From Dechloromonas agitata is5 (lineage in GTDB: Bacteria; Pseudomonadota; Gammaproteobacteria; Burkholderiales; Rhodocyclaceae): DNA of 64,000 nucleotides. The translations under genes were made by a program, and so were the position numbers. The notes below the pieces were generated by a model. It had not been told where the DNA came from. It did no database searches and saw only the letters and a list, made by a program, of their open reading frames with translations. Within the stretch, counting starts at the first letter, position 1. Each line of letters opens with the position of its first letter. Where the stretch lies: contig NZ_KI912532.1 of NCBI RefSeq assembly GCF_000519045.1, positions 930,001-994,000 on the forward strand, in the 5' to 3' direction. Below, one piece after another: positions 16,978 to 26,348 of this stretch.

Positions 16978-16998
16978 TTGTGTCGACAAAAGACACAA
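16978..16998. promoter_or_regulatory. 7-bp inverted repeat in the 5' leader of the octahaem cytochrome gene
   Basis: TTGTGTC and GACACAA flank 7 bases. The repeat lies at about +4 to +24 of the inferred transcript, between the FNR promoter and the start codon. It could be an operator for a second regulator or an RNA hairpin. No match to a named motif is claimed. Confidence 0.5.
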
Positions 16999-17008
16999 TC
17001 CTGACGCT

Positions 17009-17049
17009 ATATTAGCGACCGGTAATTTACTGATGTTGATCGAGATCAA
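17009..17049 (-). promoter_or_regulatory. Class II FNR/ANR-dependent promoter of the octahaem cytochrome operon
   Basis: A perfect FNR consensus (TTGAT-N4-ATCAA) spans 17036-17049. On the minus strand a TAATAT hexamer (17014 down to 17009) lies with its centre about 31 bases downstream of the box centre, as in class II promoters where FNR binds at -41.5. The predicted transcription start is about 17001. Around the box the symmetry extends outwards to 16 bases per arm with one mismatch. This predicts strong anaerobic induction. Confidence 0.87.
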
Positions 17050-17113
17050 TATCAGTAAACTCTTACGGACTAGTCCTTTGGTGATAGGGGAGGCGCTTTC
17101 CCCCGGCCTGCGG

Positions 17114-18031
17114 TCAATCCCGCAATTCGCGGCCGGTCAGCTTGATGAAGACGTCTTCAAGGTTGGAGGCACGATGCACGTAGCGCAGCCCGTCGGCCTC
17201 GGCCAGTCTGGCGAGCAGCGGCTGCGGCGCACGGCAATAGAAGAAGGCGGTTTCGCCGCTGGTTTCGACGCGCTCGGCCAGGCTGCGGTGGGCGTCGACG
17301 AAAGGAGCGAGCTGGCCGCGCAGTTCGTCGAAGACCTCGATCACCTGCGGCTCGATGTGTTCGGCGATCAGGCCGCGCGGGCTGCCCTCGGCGATCTTGC
17401 GGCCGTGGTCGATGACGATCAGCGTGTCGCACAGGCGCTCCGCCTCGTCCATGAAATGCGTGGTCAGGATCAGTGTCTTGCCGGCCGCCTTGAGCTGCTT
17501 CAGGCGATCCCAGATCAGGTGGCGGGCCTGAGGGTCGAGGCCGGTGGTCGGTTCGTCGAGAAAGACGATGTCCGGGTCGTTGACCAACGCCCGGGCCAGG
17601 GTCAGGCGCCGTTTCATGCCGCCGGAGAGCGTCGCGATGCGGGCGTCTGCCTTGCTGCCGAGGCCGGCGAAATCGAGCAATTGCGGGATGCGGCCCTTGA
17701 TGTCGGCATCCCGCAGGCCGAAATAGCGGCCGAAGACGAGCAGGTTTTCGGCGCAGGTGAAGTCCGGGTCGAGGTTGTCGAACTGCGGCACGACGCCGAC
17801 CCGCGCCCTCGCCTGTTGCCCATCGGCCGGAATGGCAAAACCGTTCAGCGTGATGCGGCCACTGTCCGGCGCCGTCAGGCCGAGGCAGAGGCGCAAGGTC
17901 GTCGTCTTGCCGGCACCGTTCGGACCGAGCAGCCCGAAGCAGGTGCCCGGTTCAACGGCGAACGACAGACCGGCGACCACGGCCTGGTCGCCATAGGTCT
18001 TGCGCAGGTCGCGGACGTCTAGTGCCGCCAT
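17114..18031 (-). CDS. ABC transporter ATP-binding protein (NodI-like)
   Basis: 305 residues: Walker A GPNGAGKT at about 36-43, signature LSGGMKRRL, Walker [12 protein letters not shown], and the switch histidine in [11 protein letters not shown]. The overall layout with a C-terminal regulatory extension matches NodI/daunorubicin-type ATPases of ABC-2 exporters. It overlaps the 3' end of the hydrolase gene by 13 bases, so the start at 18031 ([14 protein letters not shown]) is natural; a longer in-frame extension runs over the hydrolase and is rejected. Its permease partner is probably the gene at 10781-11566, now separated by 5.5 kb. Confidence 0.92.
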   Translation of the reverse strand: MAALDVRDLRKTYGDQAVVAGLSFAVEPGTCFGLLGPNGAGKTTTLRLCLGLTAPDSGRITLNGFAIPADGQQARARVGVVPQFDNLDPDFTCAENLLVFGRYFGLRDADIKGRIPQLLDFAGLGSKADARIATLSGGMKRRLTLARALVNDPDIVFLDEPTTGLDPQARHLIWDRLKQLKAAGKTLILTTHFMDEAERLCDTLIVIDHGRKIAEGSPRGLIAEHIEPQVIEVFDELRGQLAPFVDAHRSLAERVETSGETAFFYCRAPQPLLARLAEADGLRYVHRASNLEDVFIKLTGRELRD

Positions 18032-18657
18032 GCCCGGCTGATGATGTCGCGGATGACGTGCAGGCGACGGTGGAAGAAATGGTCGGCACCCGGCACGACG
18101 ACGACCGGCAGGTCGAGCGGCAGGGCCCAGTCGAAGACGTTGTCGAGCGGCACCGTCTCGTCCTTGGAACCGTGGATGACGATGGTGTCGTGCGGCACGG
18201 CTTCGGTGTCGTATTGGCGCGTGCCCTCGACGAAGCCGGCGGCGGTACCGACCAGCACCAGGCGCTGCGCCGGATGGCCGGCCTCGGCCAGGCGCTTGGC
18301 GACGCGCGTCTGGCAATAGGCGCCGAAGGAGAAGCCGGCCAGGGCGACCGGGATGTTGCCGCAGCGGCACTTCGCATCCTCGATCACGGCCAGCAGGTCG
18401 TCGGTCTCGCCCCGCCCTTCGTCATGCACGCCTTCGCTGCCGCCCACGCCGCGGAAATTCGGGCGGAAGGCGGCATAGCCGAGGTTGGTGAAGGTCTTGG
18501 CCAGCGTGTAGGCCACCTTGTTGGTGTTGGCGCCGCCGCCCAGCGGGTGCGGATGGGCGATCAGCGCGATGCCCTTCGGCGCATCCGGCCGCTCCATGAT
18601 GACCTCGATCTTGCCGACCGGGCCATCGACCAGAATCTTCTCTTCGACGACGCGCAT
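18019..18657 (-). CDS. Alpha/beta hydrolase of the COG2945 type
   Basis: 212 residues with the COG2945 signature: [13 protein letters not shown] near residue 36, [12 protein letters not shown], nucleophile elbow GFSFGAY, and a late catalytic histidine in PGADHFFH. Members are predicted cytoplasmic esterases or acyl hydrolases with no agreed substrate. It follows the ferredoxin gene by three bases and overlaps the ABC ATPase gene, so the three are likely co-transcribed. The linkage with a NodI-like ATPase is a common betaproteobacterial neighbourhood. Confidence 0.85.
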   Translation of the reverse strand: MRVVEEKILVDGPVGKIEVIMERPDAPKGIALIAHPHPLGGGANTNKVAYTLAKTFTNLGYAAFRPNFRGVGGSEGVHDEGRGETDDLLAVIEDAKCRCGNIPVALAGFSFGAYCQTRVAKRLAEAGHPAQRLVLVGTAAGFVEGTRQYDTEAVPHDTIVIHGSKDETVPLDNVFDWALPLDLPVVVVPGADHFFHRRLHVIRDIISRAWRH

Positions 18658-18660
18658 GGT

Positions 18661-18969
18661 TCAGATCTTCAGACGCTCGACGACTTTGCCGCCGATCAGG
18701 TGCTGGTCGATGATTTCATCGACATCGTCCTTGTCGATGAAGGAATACCAGGTCTCCTCCGGGTAGACGACCATCACCGGACCGTTGTCGCAGCGACCGA
18801 GGCAGCCGGCCTTGTTGATGCGGACGGCACCCGGGCCGTTCAATTTCAGGGCGCCGATGCGGTCCTTGGCATAGGCAAACATGTCGCCGCCGCCGAGGTT
18901 GTTGCAGCACTGCTCGCCAGCCTCGCGCTGGTTGGTGCAGACGAAGACGTGGTGTTTGAAGTAGCTCAT
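18661..18969 (-). CDS. Thioredoxin-like [2Fe-2S] ferredoxin
   Basis: 102 residues with cysteines arranged as in thioredoxin-fold ferredoxins: the N-terminal FVCTNQREAGEQCC block and the second pair in KAGCLGRCDNGPVMVVYPE. These carry one [2Fe-2S] cluster and are related to the NuoE subunit fold. The start at 18969 has a clear AAGGAG site. It is the first gene before the COG2945 hydrolase. Redox partner is unknown. Confidence 0.9.
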   Translation of the reverse strand: MSYFKHHVFVCTNQREAGEQCCNNLGGGDMFAYAKDRIGALKLNGPGAVRINKAGCLGRCDNGPVMVVYPEETWYSFIDKDDVDEIIDQHLIGGKVVERLKI

Positions 18970-19028
18970 GCGGATTCTCCTTTCAGGAGCGTGATTATAG
19001 GCGCGGCAAGTGACTGGCGCAGAAAGCA

Positions 19029-19052
19029 AAAGCGCGCCGGGTGGCGCGCTTT
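19029..19052 (-). terminator. Intrinsic terminator after the lipoprotein pair
   Basis: A 10-bp perfect stem (19029-19038 with 19043-19052, GGGT loop), followed on the minus strand by TTTTGCTTTCT. It lies 20 bases after the lipoprotein stop at 19073 and separates that pair from the ferredoxin gene. Confidence 0.8.
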
Positions 19053-19072
19053 GTGTCGGGCTGGGCTTGCGT

Positions 19073-19609
19073 TTACAGCGTCAAACCGGAAATCGCCTGC
19101 AGGCCTTGTTCGATGTTGGCCTTGGCGGCGCGTTCGACGGCCAGCCGCAAGCGGGTGACGGCGGCCGCTGCATCGCTGAAGCTCGCCGTGCTGGTCGACT
19201 GAATGCTCTTCTTCAAGACGATGCTCTTGTCGGACTGCTTGACGAGTACCCAGGTCGCCTCCATGTCGACCGTAAAGGTCAGTCCGAAAATCGGCTTGTC
19301 GAGCCGGACGATGCTGACCGCCAGGTCGTAGTCGCCATCCTTGCCCTGGACGACCGATTGGAAGAGTCTGCTTTGGATGATCGATTCCTCGATGGCGGCT
19401 TTCAGGTCGGCGTCGGCAATATTGCTGCTGTCCATCGCCGTCGTCTCGGCGCCGCCGGCAGTCCGGACAGAGACGCTACGTTCATGCTTCTTCAGTGTTT
19501 GCAGGTTGGCAGCAACCATCGCGTCCTTGTTGGCCGACGAGGCGCAACCGGCAAGACCGATCACGAGCAGTGCCGAGCAGGTCAGGGTGATGCTCTGACG
19601 GAATTTCAT
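19073..19609 (-). CDS. Lipoprotein of unknown function (second of a pair)
   Basis: 178 residues with a lipoprotein signal (lipobox LAGC, cysteine at about residue 22). The mature part has an acidic middle (NIADADLKAAIEESIIQSRLF) and a beta-rich core (DGDYDLAVSIVRLDKPIFGL) resembling outer-membrane lipoproteins that assemble into envelope complexes, though I do not recognise a named family. It overlaps the preceding lipoprotein gene as ATGA, so the two probably form a translationally coupled pair, and a terminator follows. Confidence 0.78.
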   Translation of the reverse strand: MKFRQSITLTCSALLVIGLAGCASSANKDAMVAANLQTLKKHERSVSVRTAGGAETTAMDSSNIADADLKAAIEESIIQSRLFQSVVQGKDGDYDLAVSIVRLDKPIFGLTFTVDMEATWVLVKQSDKSIVLKKSIQSTSTASFSDAAAAVTRLRLAVERAAKANIEQGLQAISGLTL

Positions 19610-20037
19610 TTTTTCCCCTCGTTGAAAATATTGCCCATGACTTCCTCGACCATTTCCGGTGCCGATTTGCGGGTCAGCGAGCCATGCAGGGAGTTGCCGG
19701 AGGCCATCGGGAACTCCGTTTTGGCATCGCGAATGGTGATCGTCAGTTCCAGCAGGTACATGGTGATGTCCCACATCCAGCGGTCAACGTAGGTCACCAC
19801 GGCATCCACCGTGCTGACTTTCTCGGTGCTTTCGCTGACGGTGTAGCCGCGGCGGCGCAGGTCGTCGGCGATCAGCGTGCTGATGCCGGCTGTTTCGTTC
19901 GGTATCTTGACGACGTGCATGGTCTTGAGCGACTTCAGGTCGGCAGACGGATCGACCCGGGCGCTTGCCCGGTTGGCGCAACCGACCAGGCTGAGTGCCA
20001 TGATGGCCGTGATGATCAAAGTGATAAAACGCTGCAT
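19606..20037 (-). CDS. Lipoprotein of unknown function (first of a pair)
   Basis: 143 residues with a lipoprotein signal (MALSLVGCAN, lipid-modified cysteine near residue 20). The mature domain has a small alpha/beta look (TMHVVKIPNETAGISTLIAD; LRRRGYTVSES; DAVVTYVDRWMWD), similar in style to DUF4136-type lipoproteins, but the family call is tentative. A GGAGGGG ribosome-binding site precedes ATG 20037. It is coupled to the next lipoprotein by an ATGA overlap. Confidence 0.78.
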   Translation of the reverse strand: MQRFITLIITAIMALSLVGCANRASARVDPSADLKSLKTMHVVKIPNETAGISTLIADDLRRRGYTVSESTEKVSTVDAVVTYVDRWMWDITMYLLELTITIRDAKTEFPMASGNSLHGSLTRKSAPEMVEEVMGNIFNEGKK

Positions 20038-20213
20038 TTCCCCTCCAGATGGGCGTTTCAGAGTACGGGATGGTGGCATTGTCATACCGTCCGCGTCAAT
20101 TCCCGGGCATCAATCGGTTGCCTCTGGCGTCTCGCGATGCGCCTGTTCCATTCCCGCGTTCGCTTGTAAAGTAGGAAGCAGCAGTCATTGATTTCCAATG
20201 AAAGGAGTACGCA

Positions 20214-20648
20214 ATGCGCAAGATCCTGTTGCCGGTTGATGGTTCGCCGCATGCCTTCGAGGCTGCCTGTTTCGTGATCGGCCTGCAGCGCCGGATTGCC
20301 GAGCTTGAGGCGCATGTCGTGGCGATCGAACCGAAGCCGATGGATTGGCAGACGCATGGCATGGAGCCCGAAGCCATCCACAGCCATCTGTCGACGCGGG
20401 CGATGCTGGCCATGAAGCCCGTCCTGCATGCCCTGAGCGAGGCGGGCGTGACGCATCACGCGCATGTCCGACTGGGCGATGCGGCGGAAAGCATCGTCGA
20501 ACTGTGCGACGCACTGGGCTGCGACACCATCGTGATGGGAACGCGCGGCCTGGGTCGCGTCGCCTCGTTGACGCTGGGCTCGGTCGCCAACAAGGTGCTG
20601 CACCTGGCCAAGGTGCCGGTGGTTTGCGTCAAGGCACCGGCGGCCTGA
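20214..20648 (+). CDS. Universal stress protein (UspA family, ATP-binding type)
   Basis: 144 residues of the Usp fold: N-terminal KILLPVDGSPHA and the C-terminal ATP-binding signature G-x2-G-x9-G-S (GTRGLGRVASLTLGS). Members bind ATP and are induced by growth arrest and stress. A strong AAAGGAG site precedes ATG 20214. The gene stands alone, divergent from the lipoprotein pair and convergent with the P-type ATPase, and is followed by an unusual structured 3' region with a terminator. Confidence 0.93.
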   Translation: MRKILLPVDGSPHAFEAACFVIGLQRRIAELEAHVVAIEPKPMDWQTHGMEPEAIHSHLSTRAMLAMKPVLHALSEAGVTHHAHVRLGDAAESIVELCDALGCDTIVMGTRGLGRVASLTLGSVANKVLHLAKVPVVCVKAPAA

Positions 20649-20668
20649 GGTTCACGCGATAAAACCGA

Positions 20669-20733
20669 CCGTCAAGGCGCGAAGACGGAAAGACCCCACC
20701 AAGGGAAGCTGCGGTTTTTCCCCTGATTTTTTT
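20669..20733 (+). terminator. Structured 3' region and terminator of the universal stress gene, with a 23S rRNA-like 16-mer
   Basis: Two hairpins follow the usp stop. The first pairs CCGTC (20669-20673) with GACGG (20684-20688). The second pairs GGGAA (20703-20707) with TTCCC (20718-20722) and is followed by seven T residues, fitting an intrinsic terminator on the plus strand. Between them, 20682-20697 reads AAGACGGAAAGACCCC, which is identical to a universally conserved segment near the peptidyl-transferase region of 23S rRNA. Confidence 0.62.
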
Positions 20734-20761
20734 GCGGTGGATTGGACCATTTCACAAGCCT

Positions 20762-23470
<2,709 letters not shown>

Positions 23471-24614
23471 AGCGTGGCGATCAGGCGGGTCAGGCCGTTG
23501 AAATTGAGGAAATGCCCCTGCCGCCAGGCGGCCAGCGCGGCGGCGGAATACGGGTTGGGCGGCGCCAGGTTGACCAGCACGGTACCCGCCATCAGGGCCA
23601 GCGCGGCGATCATCAGGCGCGGCGTGGCGGGCAGTGCCATGGCCAGGGCGAGGATGACGGTGCCGACCGTCAGCCCGAGCTGCGAGCCGGGCGTCAGCCA
23701 GGCCAGCGCATCGGCCGGGCTGACCAGGATGGCGGCCGACAGCGTGGCGATGATCAGGCAGAGCAGCAGGAAAAGCGGCACCACGGCATAGGCGACGAGC
23801 AGCCGGGCGCAGAGCTGGCGCAGGATGAGGCCAACAGCCAGCGTGTTGAAGGCGGTGATGCTCGCCTCGATCAGCACGAAGCTCTCGGCGACGAAGGGCA
23901 CGGCGCCGGTCAACCCCGTCATCTGGCGCAGATCGCCGGCCCCGAACAACAGCGTTTCCGGCGACAGGGGCACGAGTAGCCACAGGCCGAGCAGGGTCAG
24001 GCCCAGTTCGGCATGTGGAATCGGTGCGATCAGCCGTTGTTCGAGGGCAAGGATGCGGGCGAAGAGGCGCGGTCCGAGCGCCTTCCCGGCCAGCGCGCCG
24101 AGCAGCCCGCCGAGCGTGTTGCAGACCAGGTCGAGGTTGGACGGTACGCGTGAGGGCAGCCAGGTCTGCACCGTTTCCAGCCCGAAGCTGAGGCCGCCGG
24201 CGCACAGCGTGGCCAGCGCCGCCGCCGTCAAACGTCCCGGCAGTCGGCTGAGGGCCAGGGTCAGGAAAAAGCCGAGCGGCAGATAGACCGCGACGTTGGC
24301 CGCGAGGTCGAATGCCGTCCAGTAGCGCGGCCAGCCGCCCTCGAGGAAGGCGATCGGCGAGACCCCGGTGTCCCGCCAGCCGGTGAAGGGGTGCAGGCTG
24401 CCGTAAACCACCAGCCCGCACCAGGCGAGGGCCAGATAGCTGGCGAAGCGGATGGGACCGATACCGTGATGAGGCATGGCCCGATTGTACCCGGAGCAGA
24501 CTGCTCCGCTGCCGCCCGGCACCCCGCCCGGCCGATACCTACGGCCGGTCTTGCCGAGCCTGTTCCGCCCCTTTGCTGGTGCTGGAAACCCTTTCTCTGG
24601 AAGCCTTCGGGTGG

Positions 24615-24884
24615 CTAGTCGGATGTCGATTCCAGCACGCTGGCGTCGACCAACCAGGGTAGCGCCCAGAGCGGGGCGAGTGTGCGTGCGGCGGACGACT
24701 CGGGCAAACAGGCCTGCCAGCAAAGCAGGAGCAGCTCGGACGATTGTTCCAGTGTCGTGCGGGTGACCTCGAGCGTCAGGAGGGTTTGCCGCTCGGTCAT
24801 CGCCAGGCAGGCTTCTGTCCAGTCGGCGGCGGCGCGCAGGGTGTGGTGCTGGCTGTCGGTCATGGTTTCAAGCAACATGTTCAT
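24615..24884 (-). CDS. Small phasin-like helical protein
   Basis: 89 residues, nearly all predicted amphipathic helix (AADWTEACLAMTERQTLLTL; VTRTTLEQSSELLLLCWQ), reminiscent of short phasin-like proteins that coat storage granules. The match is by character rather than motif, so the family is tentative. A strong GGGAGGAG ribosome-binding site sits ahead of ATG 24884. It lies between rnk and the VanZ/ATPase pair on the same strand, 39 bases after the rnk stop. Confidence 0.6.
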   Translation of the reverse strand: MNMLLETMTDSQHHTLRAAADWTEACLAMTERQTLLTLEVTRTTLEQSSELLLLCWQACLPESSAARTLAPLWALPWLVDASVLESTSD

Positions 24885-24923
24885 GGTCTCCTCCCGTCAT
24901 GAATGGGCTGGTCGTACCCGCCT

Positions 24924-25334
24924 TCAGCGGGGGCTGCGGTTGACGCTGGCGATTTTCAGGCAGCGTACCGAGCCGTCGGGGAAATTCCAGGCGATCTCCT
25001 GGCCGACGCGCAATCCGAGCAGGGCGCTGCCGACCGGCGTCAGCACCGAAATCCGGCCGCGTGCCGGGTCGGCTTCATCCGGGTAGACCAGTTCGATTTC
25101 CCGCTGCGTTCCCGTCACCTCGTCGATGTAGGTGCAGCGGGTGTGCATGGTCACCACATCATCCGGCACCAGTTCCTGAGGAACGACAATCGCCCGGTCG
25201 ATTTCGTCGGCGAGCTCGTCGCTCAGCGGCCACTGACGCAGGCGCAGCAGGTCGGCGGAGCTGACGACAGGGGGCTCGTGATCGGTCGTCTCGCCGGGAA
25301 AACCCTGGCGAGAATGAATATTCTGATTCATCAT
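24924..25334 (-). CDS. rnk: Rnk-type GreA/GreB-family RNA polymerase regulator
   Basis: 136 residues: a short N-terminal helical part and the C-terminal FKBP-like Gre domain (VVTMHTRCTYIDEVTG; VYPDEADPARGRISVLTPVG; ALLGLRVGQEIAWNFPDG). Rnk lacks the long coiled coil of GreA/B, binds RNA polymerase and was first named as a regulator of nucleoside diphosphate kinase. Start is at 25334 or 25331 (two adjacent ATG codons), both without a clear ribosome-binding site. A hairpin-forming inverted repeat lies just upstream. Confidence 0.87.
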   Translation of the reverse strand: MMNQNIHSRQGFPGETTDHEPPVVSSADLLRLRQWPLSDELADEIDRAIVVPQELVPDDVVTMHTRCTYIDEVTGTQREIELVYPDEADPARGRISVLTPVGSALLGLRVGQEIAWNFPDGSVRCLKIASVNRSPR

Positions 25335-25348
25335 GGGGATGAATGCTA

Positions 25349-25387
25349 ATGCCCGACCAGGCTTCACGGTAGCCCCTGGCCGGGCAT
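25349..25387. promoter_or_regulatory. Inverted repeat between rnk and the LysR gene
   Basis: Two 13-base arms (25349-25361 and 25375-25387) are complementary apart from one mismatch, separated by 13 bases. The repeat is 15 bases upstream of the rnk start and 55 bases upstream of the LysR start, in the divergent control region. It may be an operator or a leader hairpin. Confidence 0.5.
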
Positions 25388-25441
25388 CAGAATGTATCCA
25401 TTTTGGCAACAATGCTTGCTGCGGAGCCGGGAGGAGGGGCA

Positions 25442-26344
25442 GTGGCGGATTTGAATCTGATGGCGATTTTCGCCCGTGTCGTTGAAGCCGGCAGCTTTGC
25501 CGAAGCAGCGCGGCGGATGGGGACTTCCCGTTCGGCGGTCAGCAAGGCCGTGGCCAAGCTGGAAAGGGCGCTCGGCGCCCATTTGCTGAACCGGACGACA
25601 CGTTATCTCAGCCTGACCGAAATCGGTGCCTCGGTGGCCGAGCACTGCACCCGCATGCTGGAGGAAGCGAGCGAGGCGGAGAAGCTGGTGGGCAGTCTGA
25701 GCAGTGAAGTGCGCGGCACGCTCCGCGTCAGCGCCTCGGTTGCCTTCGGGACGCTGCATGTCGCGCCGGCCCTCGCCCGCTTCCTGCCGCTTCATCCCGA
25801 ACTCACGATCGATCTGAGCATCACCGACCGCTGGGTCAATCTGGCCGAGGAGGGGTTCGATCTGGCCATCCACGTTACCGGTGATCCGCAGCTGAATCTG
25901 GTGGCCCGCCCGCTGGCGCCGGTTCGCCGCAAGCTGTGCGCGACGCCCGAGTATTTCCGGCGGCACGGCATTCCGCAAAGTCCGGCCGATCTGGTCCGGC
26001 ACAACTGCCTGGACTACACCCGCTCCGGCGAACCGGGCCGCTGGCGCTTTACCGGCCCGCAGGGCGAGATTGTCGTGCCGGTTAATGGCACGCTCCATGT
26101 CGATGACGACGAGGCCTTGTCGCAGGCGGTTCTGGGCGGACTCGGGGTGGGCCTGCTACCAACCTTCATCATTGGCCGGGCGTTGCAGGACGGCAATCTG
26201 CAGGCCGTGCTGTCGGAATATATCCCGGTCGAGCGGCATGTGTATGCCCTCTACCTGCCGACGCGCCATCTGCCGAGCAAGGTCCGGGTGTTCATCGATT
26301 TCCTAGTTGCCCACATCGGTAGCGAGCCGTATTGGGACCGCTGA
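25442..26344 (+). CDS. LysR-family transcriptional regulator
   Basis: 300 residues: N-terminal winged helix-turn-helix (SFAEAARRMGTSRSAVSKAV) and a C-terminal LysR substrate domain of the type that follows DLAIHVTGDPQLNLVARPLA. The GTG at 25442 is preferred because of a strong GGAGGAGGGG site just before it and because the protein then begins ADLNLMAIFARVVEAG as family members do; upstream in-frame starts at 25403 (TTG) and 25412 (ATG) lack this. It is convergent with the symporter gene (4 bases between stops). Target genes are unknown. Confidence 0.9.
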   Translation: MADLNLMAIFARVVEAGSFAEAARRMGTSRSAVSKAVAKLERALGAHLLNRTTRYLSLTEIGASVAEHCTRMLEEASEAEKLVGSLSSEVRGTLRVSASVAFGTLHVAPALARFLPLHPELTIDLSITDRWVNLAEEGFDLAIHVTGDPQLNLVARPLAPVRRKLCATPEYFRRHGIPQSPADLVRHNCLDYTRSGEPGRWRFTGPQGEIVVPVNGTLHVDDDEALSQAVLGGLGVGLLPTFIIGRALQDGNLQAVLSEYIPVERHVYALYLPTRHLPSKVRVFIDFLVAHIGSEPYWDR

Positions 26345-26348
26345 CTGG

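Noticed and set aside
17087..17103. Short hairpin after the NodI-like ATPase as a terminator
   Set aside because: Stem of five base pairs and no T-run on the minus strand; insufficient for an intrinsic terminator call.
15365..18022. Plus-strand open frame of about 885 codons
   Set aside because: It runs antisense through the octahaem cytochrome, the FNR promoter and the ABC ATPase; composition is valine/alanine/aspartate-rich without motif, whereas the minus strand has eight CxxCH sites and Walker motifs.
20188..20201. FNR-like TTGAT-N4-AATGA upstream of the universal stress gene
   Set aside because: Only one half-site fits, and it overlaps the ribosome-binding site a few bases from the start codon, an unlikely activator position.
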